A stretch of DNA of 64,000 nt from Nephrocerus scutellatus (GCA_947095585.1 OX352763.1:113067908-113131907), one strand, 5' to 3'; shown: positions 1-11,597, counted from the first letter of the stretch. Made by a program: numbers and translations. The notes: generated by a model not told the origin, from the sequence alone.

Positions 1-50
1 TTCATCCAGAAAAATGCACCGTTTACACGCTGGTGGCATTATCAGACTTT

Positions 51-82
51 CATCAGCATATTTGGCTCTAAAACCGGGGTCC
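51..82 (-). mobile_element. RTE 3'-end remnant
   Basis: This is a short piece of the 3' terminus of the RTE family seen repeatedly in this window. The plus strand reads CATCAG, then ATTTGGCTCTA, then ACCGGGGTCC. That is the reverse complement of the RTE ending GGACCCCGGT-TAGAGCCAAAT-(ATG)n. Nothing else of the element is left, and the match stops at the hexamer array just to the right. It is non-coding. Confidence 0.6.
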
Positions 83-94
83 TTGTTGACCATG

Positions 95-147
95 TGACTC
101 TGACTTTCACTCTGACTCTGACTCTAACTCTGACTCTGACTCTGACA
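95..147. repeat. (TGACTC)n hexamer array
   Basis: About eight tandem copies of TGACTC with single-base variants (TTTCAC, TAACTC). The short open frame of alternating Thr and Leu across it comes from the 6-bp period and is not a gene. Confidence 0.9.
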
Positions 148-290
148 TGTCATGTTTTCCGAGATGGCAATGTCCTGCAAATATTCCTGCAACCGTTCTT
201 AGCTGTAGTCTTTGCAGGAAAATTGAGGGCGTCAAGCCTTGTTTATCTTGATATGCTGCATGTGGCGGTGTTCTTCTTTTTTTAATTTGT

Positions 291-792
291 TAGAGTTTAG
301 AGTTTGGAGTTTAGAGTTTAGAGTTTAGAGTTTAAAGTTTAGAGTTCAGAGTTTAGAGTTTAGAGTTTAGAGTTTAGAGTTTAGAGTTTAGAGTTTAGAG
401 TTTAGAGTTTAAAGTTTAGAGTTTAGAGTATAGAGTTTAAAGTTTAGACTTTAGAGTTTAGACTTTAGAGTTTATAGTTTAGAGTTAAGAGTTTAGAGTT
501 AAGAGTTTAGAGTTTAGAGTGTAGAGCTTAGAGTTTAGAGTTTATAGTTTGGATTTTAGAGTTTAGAGTTTCGACTTAAGAGTTTAAAGTTTAAAGTTTA
601 GAATTTAGAATTTAGAGTGTAGAGTTAAGAGTTTAGAGTTTAGAGTTTAGAGTTTAGAGTTTAGAGTTTAGAGTGTAGAGTTTAGAGTTTAGAGTTTAGA
701 GTTTATAGTTTGGATTTTAGAGTTTAGAGTTTCGAGTTTAGATTTTGTAGTTTAGAGTTTGAAGGTTAAAGTTTAGAGCTTAGAGTATAGAG
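291..792. repeat. (TTTAGAG)n heptamer array, about 500 bp
   Basis: A long tandem array of the 7-mer TTTAGAG and near variants (TTTAAAG, TTAAGAG, TGTAGAG, TTTATAG). Variant blocks recur inside it. The run TTTATAGTTTGGATTTTAGA occurs at 541 and again at 712, 171 bp apart, and GAGTGTAGAG occurs at 517, 614 and 671. This points to segmental duplication within the array as well as single-unit slippage. The unit is one base from the plant telomere repeat TTTAGGG, but nothing suggests a telomere here. Confidence 0.95.
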
Positions 793-2949
793 ATTATAAG
801 TAGTAGTATAGAATTTGTAATGTTCCTAAATAATTTTAAGTACAAACAACCACCCTGCAAGGATATTGTGCTTTCATTTCAACTCAATTCTTACAATGAA
901 TTAAGTCATCCCAGAAATCTGTGTAATTTACTGTAATCTTAACTGAATTACTCATTTGATGTAAAATGGGATATTTATATATGCATGTGAGCATATACGC
1001 CCGCCTGTTTGTGTGTGCTTAAGTTAAGTTGTGTTTTTCTAAGCTTTATAATTACAACCAACGAGCTATTATCCCCGTACGCTCGTTCGTTCTTATTCGT
1101 TGCTTGATCAAATTCACAGCAAAAACCACATACTGCTTAAAAGATGAATAATTATATATCCACTGCACAGACTAAACGCAGACCAGAGAGAAACTCAACT
1201 GCAGGATACATAATTGCCATCCTAACATCTACATATTATTTTTGTTTGTTGGAGATCACTCTGGTGAGACCAACCGAGCGTATTTTTCTCAGGATACGAT
1301 TTTATTATCCTTATCAAGGAGCTAAGCTAAGTACGGAACAAACAATGGACAAATAACTGCTGCAAACGACGTGTGTGCACCATGTAAAGTCGGGAATGGG
1401 AACTTATATCGAAAATCCTCTTTATTTTGTAAACGATGTCCTCCTCCTAAACAATGGTTGGCCACTGTTGACCGTCAGGACGCACTGCAGTGCGGTCTGG
1501 ATGCCTTGTTATTCTATGCAAAAAGCAATTTCCATAGAATCACATTGGAGTTTTGCGGCGATAACAGTAAACGCTGCATGTTTGCATGTTACCTTTTTGG
1601 TTTTTGTAAGATGGAGAGGGAGGGAGACTACCTACGACTTTCTGGACCAAAGAACTTCACAATCTGTTCATTTGGTTTTTTTGTCCGGTACAAGGATCAA
1701 TAAAAAAAAGTTAATTTTAAAAACAGTCCACACTTTCCAGGTAATCCCTCAATTGTCTCAATTAATTACTGAACCTTTAGATTTTTTAAATTTCAAATAA
1801 ATTTGTAGTTCTGCCTGCTTCCCATCCCATCTTTGTCGCATTTTTCAAATCGATTTGTCAATGTCACTCAGTGTAGTATGTCCAGCATTTACGTTCGAGG
1901 ATCGAGGAGGAAGGATAAACAAACAGCAGAAAGCTTGAACAAATAAACGAACAGAAAAGAGAAAATCAAATAAACGAACACCGGTGGTGGATGGGGGTTG
2001 GAAGAAATCTGCACAATCTGCCATCGTTTGCTTTTGGTCTCCTTTTGAGCTTATGCCTGGGGTGGTTTTGGATTGGAACGGACGGAAAAGTACAACGCCC
2101 CATAGGTGATTATATCCTCGTAAATAACGGACTTTAATTGAAATCTTGATTTGTTTGTCGTGCGCTGCTGTGGTTGGTGGCCTCCTCACATAACATAACG
2201 AAGCGAAACGGAAAATAGCGCACCTAACATAGCCACATGCTGTTGTGTACACAGTGAACATAAGGTGGTGGAGTAAAATGCAAAAGCAGGAGTAAGAACG
2301 CAACGCATTAAAAATCCGTACAAACAGACCGAGGAAATTTTAATACACGCTCGCAAAGGTAATCCGTAATCCCCATGACATCGAGTAAGATGACGTGAGG
2401 CGTCACAGGAATTATTTAAGCCGACAGTGTTGCTTGCACAAGTCGAGCGTCATAGCGCATATACACCCGTATCCTCTGTCGTGAAAGCTTACCTTGACTC
2501 TATGCATTTGTTTTGCTCTTAAAATTATTTTACCACAAAGAAGCTCCTTTCGGGAATTCTGTTTGAGTGAAAAATTAAAAGCTAATCCAGCAGCAACATT
2601 ACCAACAACATCATTAGCAATTTTTTATAAAAAACATATACTCTCATGTTTATAAAGAAAGAAGCGAAACTATTCAGTCTACTTTCATTTGACTAAGTGG
2701 ACATTTAAGTCATCCTTTTTGGTTTAATGAAATCCGAATCATGGTTATTTTTTCACTTAGCATGGAAGTTGAATAACTGACATAAGCCAGAATCCAACTA
2801 AATGACTAAAAGTTTTGCCAAGTTCTTACAGGGCAACTAACAATTTATGGAAGCTACGAATATTCCCTGTCTCGGAATTTTTCTTGAATAATATGGACGG
2901 TAATAATTCCTTGTGACGCGAAATACATATCTGATAGAGCAGGGAGCGA
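793..2949. other. Spacer with no recognised feature
   Basis: About 2.1 kb of mixed-composition DNA. Open frames at 1371-1703, 1375-1800 (plus) and 1845-2303 (minus) overlap one another. None has a recognisable domain, and none is clearly supported by a start context or splice signals I could identify. I see no repeat, RNA gene or mobile-element sequence here. Confidence 0.5.
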
Positions 2950-4900
2950 TGTCATTGAGGTAGGTAGATAGAGTGGTGGACCCAGCTGTTCCGGCGAGGT
3001 CCTCAATTAGCACTAGTGTCTTCATCATCATATTTGGCTCTACAACCGGGATCCGGTCCTGGCCTCGCGCAAAAAGTCTCGCCACCGATCCCGATTTCGA
3101 GTCGATGTCATCCAGTTTGGCATCCCTAAACTCTGGGCGTCCTGCTCTACGACATCCTTCCAGCGTAGGCTTGGCCGGCCTCGCTGTCGTGTTCCATAAA
3201 TCCTACCGCAAAGGACTTTCCGAGCAGGATCCTCTTCGCTCATGCGAGCTTGGTGTTCTGACCACCGGAGCCTACCGAGCTTAATTCTCTTCGCGATGTC
3301 GACATCGCGGTAACGCTCGTAAATCTCATCATTATAGAGTCTCCGGAATCGTCCTTCCTCCCATACGGAGCCAACAATTTTCCGTAAGACTTTTCGCTCG
3401 AACGCGACTAAGAGGTCAGTATGGTTTTTGCTAAGCACCAGGGTCTCTGATCCATATGTAAGTACTGGTATGACCATTGTCTTATATATCAGCACCTTGG
3501 ATGTTATGGTTAAGTTCCTGGATTTGAAGAGTCTTGACAGACTATAGTAGGCTTTGTTGTCTTTAAGCAACTAGTGTGCGCCATTTTAATGCCACAAATC
3601 TCGAGGGACCTAGCATGGATATTTAAGTGGTTTAAATCCAGCCTGTAGCGTTCAGATACGAGAGAAGCTCGATGATCCTGTAATATGACAGCTCTTTCAG
3701 GTCGTGAAAGATTGGTTTACCTAAAATGGCCGGAAGGCCAAGAGCCCTGCTAGGGCCAGGCAACTGCAGAGGAAGTGTATCCAGGGATTTCAGCGCAGCT
3801 TGGCTGTCCGAGAACATACGGATATCCTTAGCGGATATGACGTGTCTCTTCAGCCAAGACAAGGCTTCACTGATTGCAATAATTTTAGCCTGGATTTGGA
3901 AGACGAAAAAAGAGGCTAAGATTTTGCTTTTTTCGAGAAAACACCTCCGCCGACACCGTCATTAGTTTTTGACCCGTCTGTGTAAAAACGAATGTGTTCA
4001 TCTTCCAAGTAAGCGTCTTCTTCACAGAAAGATCTGGAGGGGAAGGTGACCTGGAACTTTTGTTGAAATTGAGTTGCGGAATGGTGTAGTCTATGTTGTC
4101 TAGGATCCTGAATTTAGTCAGATAGTCCGCTGGGAGATAGCATTAGGGCGAATTGCCGAACTAGCAGCTACTTGCCTGCTATAAATGTCGAGTGGTGTAA
4201 GGTTTACAGCTTAGCTTTCTGTCCCAAATAAGATCCAAATAATTGGTTCTATCATAGAATGTTAACCTTATACCTTTTATAGATGGAGGGTTAATAAGTA
4301 GAACTTTATATTTACTGGTGAATAGGACAGGCTCAGTTTTGTGAGGATTTACCCCTAAACCACAGCGATCTGCTCTGCAAGTTAGCTTGTTGAGAGCATT
4401 TTGCAAGAGTTCCTTTATGGTATTCAGGTATTTTCTTGAGACGGCAATAGAAACGTCATCCGCATAAACGATTGCTCTGCAGCTCTCACCTCTTAGGCAT
4501 ACCAGCAGCTAATCCACCGATAAGTTCCATAGAAGGGGGACAGAACTCCACCTTGTAGGGTTCCTCTGCAGACAGATCTTCTGGCATACGCAACCCCCAG
4601 CTTTGAATTAATAATCCGACTCGTGAGCAGAAGATTAATCAATTCGCCAAGCGAGCCGTCCACCCTCAAAGTCGATAGCGCATCCGTAATCGCAGATGTG
4701 TTGCCGTTGTTAAAAGCGCCTTCAATGTCTAGGAATACCGCCATTGAATACTCCTTGTGGTGAAAGGAATGTTCAATAGAACGTGCCAGTGTGTGCAAGA
4801 ACTGTTTCTACAGACTTGCCTTTACAATACGCGTGCTGATCTGTAGGCAGGAGTCTTTTGTCAATGCGTGTGCGTATCTAGATATCTATCAGTCTTTTCA
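2950..4900 (-). mobile_element. I/LOA-like non-LTR retrotransposon, deleted copy A
   Basis: A decayed minus-strand copy encoding, in order from high to low coordinate, part of the reverse transcriptase, part of RNase H, and the C-terminal tail. RT is shown by FLDIEGAFNN (palm) and CRGTLQGGVLSP near 4560-4800, then GLGVNPHKTEPVLF and YLDLIWDRKLSCK near 4200-4350. The thumb is deleted. RNase H begins at about 3950-4000 with FYTDGSK, which holds the first catalytic Asp, and SDSQAALKSL follows near 3800. A further deletion joins it to the C-terminal DLKELS...LLSYLNATGWI at about 3640-3720. The non-coding 3' end resumes at 2950-3011 on the far side of a nested RTE. The same C-terminus recurs at 56.2 kb and 62.1 kb, which defines the family. 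Assignment to the I/LOA group rests on the RT-RNase H order and is less certain than the retrotransposon call. Confidence 0.85.
3020..3569 (-). mobile_element. RTE (JAM1-like) 5'-truncated insertion with 8-bp TSD
   Basis: The 3' terminal 550 bp of an RTE-clade element on the minus strand, open for 176 codons. It carries the RTE C-terminal region: KAYYSLSRLFKSRNLTITSK, PVLTYGSET, FERKVLRKIVG, RLYNDEIYERYRDVDIAKR, RQRGRPSLRWKD and WRDFLREARTGSRL. The non-coding 3' end is GGTTGTAGAGCCAAATATG with an (ATG)n tail at 3022-3034. It lacks endonuclease and RT, so it was dead on arrival. ACTAGTGT occurs on both sides (3012-3019 and 3570-3577), an 8-bp target-site duplication. It lies in the 3' UTR of I/LOA-like copy A, and removing it restores a 3' UTR resembling the copies at 56.3 and 62.2 kb. 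Confidence 0.92.
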
Positions 4901-4929
4901 GTGGCTTTAACAGGAATGATGAAGTGTAT

Positions 4930-6310
4930 GAGTGTTTCTTTCTCATTTTTATCTTTAAAAATTCTGCAGAAGTTGTTGTGGATGGATGACAACTGACCAG
5001 TGGCCCGTGCTGATAGCCACAACTCTGACAATATCCTTTCGGGTTCTAGCTAGCAACTCGGTAGTTTTCCTTTTGCTGTAGGATGGGCACATCAATATTG
5101 ATATAGCGCAGTTCGATAGACTGCTCCACCTGAGTTTTGTCTTAGTAATAAAAAGGGAGAAAATTTGTTCCTTGACTGAGCCCATTGAACTGCTAACCCT
5201 CTCTATAGAGCCGGTGTTCATAGCGACGCCTATCTTAGCTAATTCGTCCGCCCTCTAATTACCCTCTATATTACTGTGCCCCGCCACCCATACCATGGTG
5301 ATGTCCAGGAATTAGCTGATCGAGGCAGATTCTTCTTGGCACTCACTGTTGTACAAGTTTTGAGTTAATTGTGGCCGCATGAATCGCCCTAATGACAGAT
5401 TGGCTATCAACGCATAGGCCAACCCTTCCGATTAGTGCCTGCATGCATGCCTCCCTAATTGCTAGGATCTCTTCCTGAAAGATGCTAACTGAATCGGGTA
5501 ACTTGTATGACCATGACAGATTTAGATCATCCAATAAGATACCTGCACCGACTCCGTCCATCATCTTGGATCTGTCAGTGAATATTGTTGCGTCAAATTG
5601 CCTCGTTAATGCCCCATCCTTACAGTTTCCACTGGTAGGAAGCTCGACGCTGAACGAGGAGTTGAAGCTATTATGCCTTCAGGTACTGTCTGCAGTATAT
5701 TATTGTGCCCCTATGATTTAGTAACAAACCACCCAGATTCTCTCAGTCGTATAGCCCTGCATGTCGAAACATACTCGATAAATAAGTCAGACCGTAGAGC
5801 TTCTGTGATGCCTACTGCTGCTGATAGCTGTAATCTGCTGAGAGCTTCAGACCGCAGAGCTTCTGTGATGCCTACTGCTGCTGATCGCTGTAATCTGCTG
5901 AGTTTGATGGCGTTATACTTCTTCATCATCCATAGGTAATAATTTGCCGTGCAACAGCTGTGTACAGCCAGATAGCCATCTTTAGTTGAAGACCCCATTT
6001 CCTGCCGATGGTTTTGCTGCTGGCATAGAGGGCCATGCACGCTTTCTTAGCTTTGTTCTCTGTGTTAGCCTTCCACCTAAGCTTCCTATCCAAGATTACA
6101 CCGAGATATTTGGCGCTGGTGGTAAGACTGAAACTTTTCCCATTGAGTTCCGAGAAGGATAAAGTCCGTTATTTTGGATTTAAACGTGAACAATACCATT
6201 TCAGTCTTTCAAGGGTTAATTCACAGCTTTTTCCCCAGGAGCTGACTTTACCCAGGGCCCTTTCCATGACTTCACTGAGCCCCAGTTGCACCAGTTATCC
6301 GGTCCAATAA
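4930..6310 (-). mobile_element. I/LOA-like retrotransposon, copy B (RT end, RNase H)
   Basis: A second minus-strand copy of the same family as A, with several stops and frame changes. From 6310 downward it encodes NPxKTEMVLFTFKSKI (end of the RT palm), then a thumb-like region with LQRSAAVGITEALR. RNase H follows at 5340-5570, with FTDRSKMMDGVGAGI (TDGSK changed to TDRSK), the Glu of QEEILAI and the Asp of CVDSQS. VWVAGHSNIEGN and RADELAK follow near 5240-5320. A post-RNase H stretch ends in RKDIVRVVAISTGHW at 4955-5050. The zinc knuckle is missing. The RNase H residues are more complete here than in copy A. Copies A and B are head-to-tail, but each is truncated differently. Confidence 0.83.
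5789..5902 (-). repeat. 60-bp tandem duplication inside copy B
   Basis: Two direct copies of a 60-bp segment, starting at 5789 and 5849, differ at only a few positions. The segment encodes the LSRLQ.SAAVGITEALRS stretch downstream of the RT domain. The period is a multiple of three, so the frame is kept. It is a local slippage or unequal-exchange event after insertion, or one inherited from the source element. Confidence 0.9.
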
Positions 6311-6604
6311 TTCTACCTCAAATTTCCTTCAGAAACAGTACTTCCTGTCTCTTTCACGAATTGAGCCAAGAATTTTCGGGTGGCCCACATAGTCACCCGG
6401 TTTGTAGCCGTATTCTAGATGCAGCTTACAAGCGCATCTAGCAGCCGTCTTCCTGATGAAGATTTGAAAGGGTGAAAACCCCACAATAGCTTCTAATGCA
6501 GTTATACCAAGACAGTCGCTTCTTTGTAGCTTAACAAAGATTTCGGTCATCAAACGATCGCCACGTTCGTGGAAATAGCTCTCACCGTCATTGTATACAT
6601 CCAA
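6311..6604 (-). mobile_element. I/LOA-like fragment C
   Basis: A 91-codon minus-strand open stretch reads VKLQRSDCLGITALEAIVGFSPFQIFIRK followed by TAARCACKLH. This is the post-RT segment usually of the form QR.A.LGITGALR..P..ALE.ILG..PLDI. It repeats a region already present in copy B, so it comes from a separate copy joined upstream of B. The stop after RKYCF marks the junction near 6329. Confidence 0.6.
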
Positions 6605-6609
6605 TGTAT

Positions 6610-7845
6610 CATTTTAGGATTGAGACCCCAGGTTTTTGATGTAACACAAGCATTTGATGGAGGTTCGGCCTAAAGGATTAGTATACAAACTGACAAAGAT
6701 ACTACCCAACGAACATGCATTAATAATTGAAAGACACGTATTCGGAGTTTAAAGAAATCAAAGCGGGTGTTGGAGTACAGTTCTTGGACCAATGCTATGT
6801 CACCTGTATACTCACGATATTCCGACGCTAGAATACAACACGATTTACTGACGACACGGCTTCAATGGCAGCCAATTTACTTCTTAACTTAACTTTTTTA
6901 AAAAAATAAAGAATTTATTACCAAACAACAGATCTAGTTCCGTTTCATGTCGATTATGTTTGCCGCAAACCTCCTTAATAAACCCTTTGTTTAACCGCAT
7001 AACAATTTCCTGCTTAGCTATTCTACTTCTTTCCTCCTCTTACTACCAAAAAATCCGATAGAACACTTAAGTACACCCAAGCTCATTTCACAGTCAATTG
7101 GTTTTTTCTGGCATATTTTTCGTCGTATGTGTTCCTTCCATTTGGAAGCAGCAAATAACACATTCGATTAGTAATAGTTGGCCAAGTTCCTTTTTGACTG
7201 TTTCTCCGCGTGTCCTCCTTTGCATACAGGAAAGTCCGTCAACCGCAGAGAGAACAGGAAAAGGACGAAAAATTACCATAACTGTCATAACATACATAAT
7301 AGCCCTAATCTTCTAGGAAATGTGGGTTTTATGATAACACACACGAGAACATGAAGGGGAATCACGACATGACAGGGTCAAGTCGGTCATTCATAAATCC
7401 ACAAGACAGCTATTTATTTATGTCAATTTTGGGACATTTTTGGTGTTGTATATCGAGAAAAGAAATCTGGAAGATTAATGGTTTATTCTGTAAGTGATAT
7501 CTCTTGACTTTGAAAAACTAATATCAAACCTATCTTGGGTTGAATTTTAGGCAGAATAATGTCCGGACGGGGCGTTCAGCAATCAGCAGAATGGGGGGAA
7601 TAACACATAAGATTCATCAGAATTACACGTGGCCGTAACCATCTCTGATTAGTAGAATTACGATCAAACCTCCACGTGATGCCCGCCGGTAATTTTCCTT
7701 CAAGAGAGGAAAAGCTTAATGAGCAGGCTAGTCTCATTAAAGAAAGTTCGGCGCAAGGCCAGCCTCGGACACACCTGATGAAAGACGACGACCACGGCAA
7801 CGAAAACGTATCTCCTGGATTGCTGAATCAGTCGAACGGGAACTC
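6610..7845. other. Spacer with no firm feature
   Basis: A+T-rich sequence without a recognisable repeat or gene. The last 280 bp (from about 7560) may be more upstream RTE sequence, because it leads without an obvious break into the endonuclease-like region at 7850. I could not identify a protein motif in it. Confidence 0.4.
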
Positions 7846-7849
7846 CATG

Positions 7850-8875
7850 TCTGTCTCAGTATGATGTAAAAATCATTCTGGGAGATATGAATGCTAAAAT
7901 AGGTAGTTAGCCAGTATTCAGGCAGTACATGGGCACCCACGAAAACACTAAAGACAACGGACAGTGAGTCATAAAGATGGCAGCAAGCAACAATATGGTC
8001 GTTGCGAGTACAAGGTTTGCGCGTAAAAATATCCACAAAGGTATCTCCTGATGGAGCCACTCGCAACCAGATAGATCAAGTGTTGATAGACCGCCGCCAA
8101 TACCCGAACCTGATTACGGTACGAACGTGCCGAGGTGCCAACGTCGACTCGGATCACTATCTTGTTGGTATGGTGCTACCAGCGCGCATTGCATCATCAC
8201 GGTAGACTGCATCCGCGAATCAGATTCGAGTCAACACGGCTGCTCTTCGCAACGAAGAGACCAGAAAAAACTACGGTCAAGCGATAGGAATCGTCCTAAA
8301 TGCAGGAGGAGTAAGTCCTGGGGCTGAGATGCCGGGCGTAGAAGAGAAATGGACACTCCCTAAAAACACTGTCATTAGTACTACTGACTTTCATCTTAGG
8401 CAGTATTCGTAGAGATCGGGCCGACTGGTTCGATGACGAAGCTAGCGACTGAACGTAAGAATGTTGCATACCGTGCAGTGCAACAATCTCATAGAACGCG
8501 GGCACGCGTAGATGAATATCAAGAGCTCAGAAGATATAAAAAATTGAATTGTTGGCCCCGTTTGTGAGAAAGGACGATTCCGGAGACTCTACAAAGAGGA
8601 GATCTACGAGCGTTATCGCAATATCGACGTCGTGAAGAGAACTAAGCTTGGTAGGCCCCGGTGGGCAGGACACCTAGCTTGCATGAGTCAAGTAGATCCT
8701 GCTTTGCGGTAGGATTTATGGAACACGACAGCGAGGCCGGCCAAGCCTACGGTGGAAGGATAGCGTAGACCAGGGATGCAAAACTGGATGACATCGGCTC
8801 GAAATCGGGAGTGGTGGAGAGATTTTATTGCGGGAGGCCAGGACCGGACCCTGATTGTAGAGCCAATTATGACAA
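7850..8875 (+). mobile_element. RTE copy with endonuclease and C-terminus, RT deleted
   Basis: The apurinic endonuclease-like domain is recognisable from DVKIILGDMNAKIG near 7870. It continues with MVVASTRFARKNIHKG and SPDGATRNQIDQVLIDRRQYPN, then RGANVDSDHYLVGM near 8130-8170, where SDH is the catalytic His motif. A linker with PGVEEKW continues to about 8530. The next RTE sequence (8560 onward) is the C-terminal EGRFRRLY region and the 3' end ACCCTGATTGTAGAGCCAAT at 8860. The roughly 2-kb RT domain is absent, so this is an internally deleted copy. Stops and small indels are spread along it. Confidence 0.85.
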
Positions 8876-8879
8876 TCAA

Positions 8880-10610
8880 TGTCAAACAGTATTTCTATCA
8901 AAATCAATGCCAACAGAACCAAATCCTCAAAAATTACACATTCCATGAAACTCGTGTCGAAATTTTGTATCAACTGTCAGTTACTTGTATAGTGAGGCTC
9001 TTATGACGCAATGCAAGTTCCTGTATCTTTTATAAAAAAAGTTTCGTGAGTGGTAAAACCTGAATCAGAGGTTACACAAAAAGAATTCACATTCAAATAA
9101 GAGAACTAAAACAAAACAGAAGTTGGAATGGTTCTAGGTATGTTGACAGAATGTCAATAGTATTGATGAGTATCTGCATACATGTATGCAGATAAGCTTT
9201 CCAGTGTGTAAGTCAACACGACTGGATCATCCATTAGAACAGACTGAAAGTCATCTTACTCGCACGTATCTATATAACGAATGGATCCACCACAACTGAA
9301 ATTATTGTATTGTGGTTTGGCAGTTGGTCGAGGTCTTTCCAAATACGCACGCCAGTTTACCCTTTGCCATTGATAACCCACTACAACAACAACAGCAACA
9401 ACAACAACAAGAACAACATTCTAACACATTCCGACAGCTTTGCGTATGCATTTTCATAATTCAAAAGTCATTCATGCGATTTTGTAGACAAAATCCGCTG
9501 AAGCGGAATCGCCATGTGTGTGTGCAAATGTGGCTTCTGCCATGAATGCAAATCGAAAAATTAACCTCACCTTTCACCACATCAAGTTGTTGGCCCGACT
9601 GAGAGCAAAGAGCACGGATTGAGGGGTTGACATGAGCACTTGGAGTGCAATTTCCCTCCAATGCCAATAGTGGCAGACGCAGAGACAGGGAATTTGAAAT
9701 CGAAAAATCATCCTAAACGGACGAGATCTTAATTTACGACCTACCTCGCATTGTGTCTTTGCCGTCCGTCTCAGTCGATTGTAGACGCCTCATCATCAAT
9801 ATTGCTTCGCCGAGAGATTGTTGTTGAACACAATGCATCTCATACCTTATACCAGACGTTTCACCTAAGATACTCCTCGTCGTGCAAAGACGGATTGATA
9901 GCAAGAACACTTTTCCTCTGGTTATTTGGTCGTGACATGACTTACTGGTATCGTCCACCAGAGTGGGGATCAGGTTCAGTTCATGTTCATTTAAATAAAT
10001 CACTTTTCACGATGAGATGCGACAGACGTGAATGTCTTTTCGAATTTCAAGTCCACATTTTGGTGAGAGGTTTCCGTTTTATACGAGTTACACAGTACAT
10101 ACATGAGTATGAGGAAGTAGCCAAAGGAAGTAATAAAGTGTACATGGACCTTCTAAAGAAGCTGTTGAGTGGAAAAAAATGTAACTCGGATCGGATAACG
10201 ACGCACAGCTGCCAAGAAGCGCTATGTGGGCAAAAACGATTGAATGTTTTATTCATTCACTGTGCGACAGACAGACTGTGAGGATGGCCGCACTACCGAT
10301 GATATCTGGAAGGACTTCAAACTCGTAACATTCATAACGCTCTCCACATAGATACCACTTTTGTATTAGCCGCACATATCGGTCGAGGGTTAAGGGCATA
10401 CCGCGATCCACATTGCAGATTAGCATTGTGTCCTCAAAAAACCTCTGATACGCCATGCTGTGCTAGGCTTCGCTTAATACGCAGATGTCATGAGTCGGAG
10501 TCCCATTGCTATTCGACTCGCCGCATAGTTAGCAGTCAAAAGGATTGGTAATTCAATGTGATTACTATCATATTGTGGTCAAACGAGTGTGCACGCAGCC
10601 TGTTATACGA
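8880..10610. other. Spacer with an unrecognised 176-codon ORF
   Basis: Mostly unassigned sequence. A CAA-rich microsatellite lies at 9384-9417. An open frame at 9751-10281 (plus, 176 codons) is the longest in the window not explained by a repeat. It has no domain, repeat, signal peptide or membrane segment I can recognise, and it overlaps minus-strand frames of similar quality. I regard it as chance. Confidence 0.4.
9384..9417. repeat. CAA-rich microsatellite
   Basis: A short imperfect run of CAA with CAG and GAA interruptions, flanked by unassigned DNA. Confidence 0.85.
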
Positions 10611-11196
10611 ATGAACGGGCTCCGCATCTTCTTGGATAGTCAAGCAGCTTTGAGATCCCTAGAATCAGTCTCTACAATCTCTATCGAAGACCTAGACTAC
10701 CGATAATCTCTCGGGGAGATGGCGGAGCAGCTCAACATTCACCTATAGGGGCATAGGGACATTCTTGGGAACTGCAGGGCCGATGAACTCGCTAAAAATG
10801 GTACTACGCTGCCTCTTCTACCTGAAAATGGTTCTCTAGGCTTACCGATTGCTACATGCAAACTCATGTTAAAGCAGGATGCTTAGAAGCTTAGATAGAC
10901 AAATGGTATAACTTGTGTGGCGATAAAACAGATCTGGCCAAAGCTGGATCCGAAAAGCTCCAAGCATTCTATCCAAACAGACTGCACATAAGCGCTACGA
11001 TAGGTGTAATTACCAGGCACTTTCTTATAGGCCAGCATGGCGTATTTTTCAAAGACTTCTGCATAAGCTGCATGGACGAGACCATTCTTTACCTTCTCTG
11101 CACATGCACAGCTCTTTTTCTAAAGCGTAAGCTCCATATGGGAGCGTTCTTTTACAACGACTGTAACGATTTGTCAAGCACTGATATCAAAAGTCT

Positions 11197-11597
11197 TTGG
11201 CGCGAGGCCAATAAACTCGCCGGTAAAAAACCATATTACAAAACCCCACGGGAGGCTAGGTCCGGACACCGGTTGTAGAGCCAAATATTAATAACAATAA
11301 TAATATTCGGCGCGACAGACCATTGCGGTCCAAGGCCTAGCTTCTCGCAACCATTCGTGTTGAGCATATATATTTTTGCACACAAATGGAAGGGACCTAC
11401 AATTTAAGGCCGGATCCGAACGGCGAATTGAGAAGCTTTCCGTGAAAAGTTTTTACACTCGGAACGTGTGGAACGTGGAAGCCATTCACGAGAGGTGGGA
11501 CACCGTGAAAAATACTTTTGGTGTTACTGGGATTCGAACCACGAACCCCCTGCTCAGTAGCCATGCTTATTTCCACTGAGCCAAATATTATGATGAT
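11197..11597 (+). mobile_element. RTE 3'-end insertion with 15-bp TSD
   Basis: TGATATCAAAAGTCT occurs at 11182-11196 and again at 11597-11611, flanking this block. The block's right-hand part is an RTE 3' end (GGGAGGC...ACCGGTTGTAGAGCCAAAT and an (ATG)n tail that abuts the right repeat). The left 50 bp are not clearly RTE. Deleting the block plus one repeat restores the host reading from TDIKSL to LRFIRSS, so the direct repeats are a target-site duplication. A SINE is nested inside the tail at 11291-11577. Confidence 0.85.
11291..11577 (-). mobile_element. tRNA-derived SINE with 13-bp TSD
   Basis: A 287-bp SINE in reverse orientation, flanked by GAGCCAAATATTA at 11278-11290 and 11578-11590. 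Read on the minus strand, it starts with a tRNA-like head. Box A is TGGCTCAGTGG, whose first bases are shared with the target duplication. Box B is a perfect GGTTCGAATCC. A roughly 200-bp body follows, ending in (ATT)n. The same head and body, in the other orientation and less complete, lie at 27385-27615, and a decayed piece is at 18079-18178. The 3' end GCGCCGAATATTATTATTG resembles the RTE 3' end. Confidence 0.9.

Noticed and set aside
291..792. Telomere or CRISPR-like array
   Set aside because: Units are short, contiguous and variable with no spacers, and the unit is not an arthropod telomere repeat.
1845..2303. 152-codon minus ORF
   Set aside because: No domain or family resemblance. 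Composition is typical of chance frames in this region.
9751..10281. 176-codon plus ORF
   Set aside because: No recognisable domain, overlapping antisense frames, and no splice or start signal I could support. Kept only as a note in the spacer entry.
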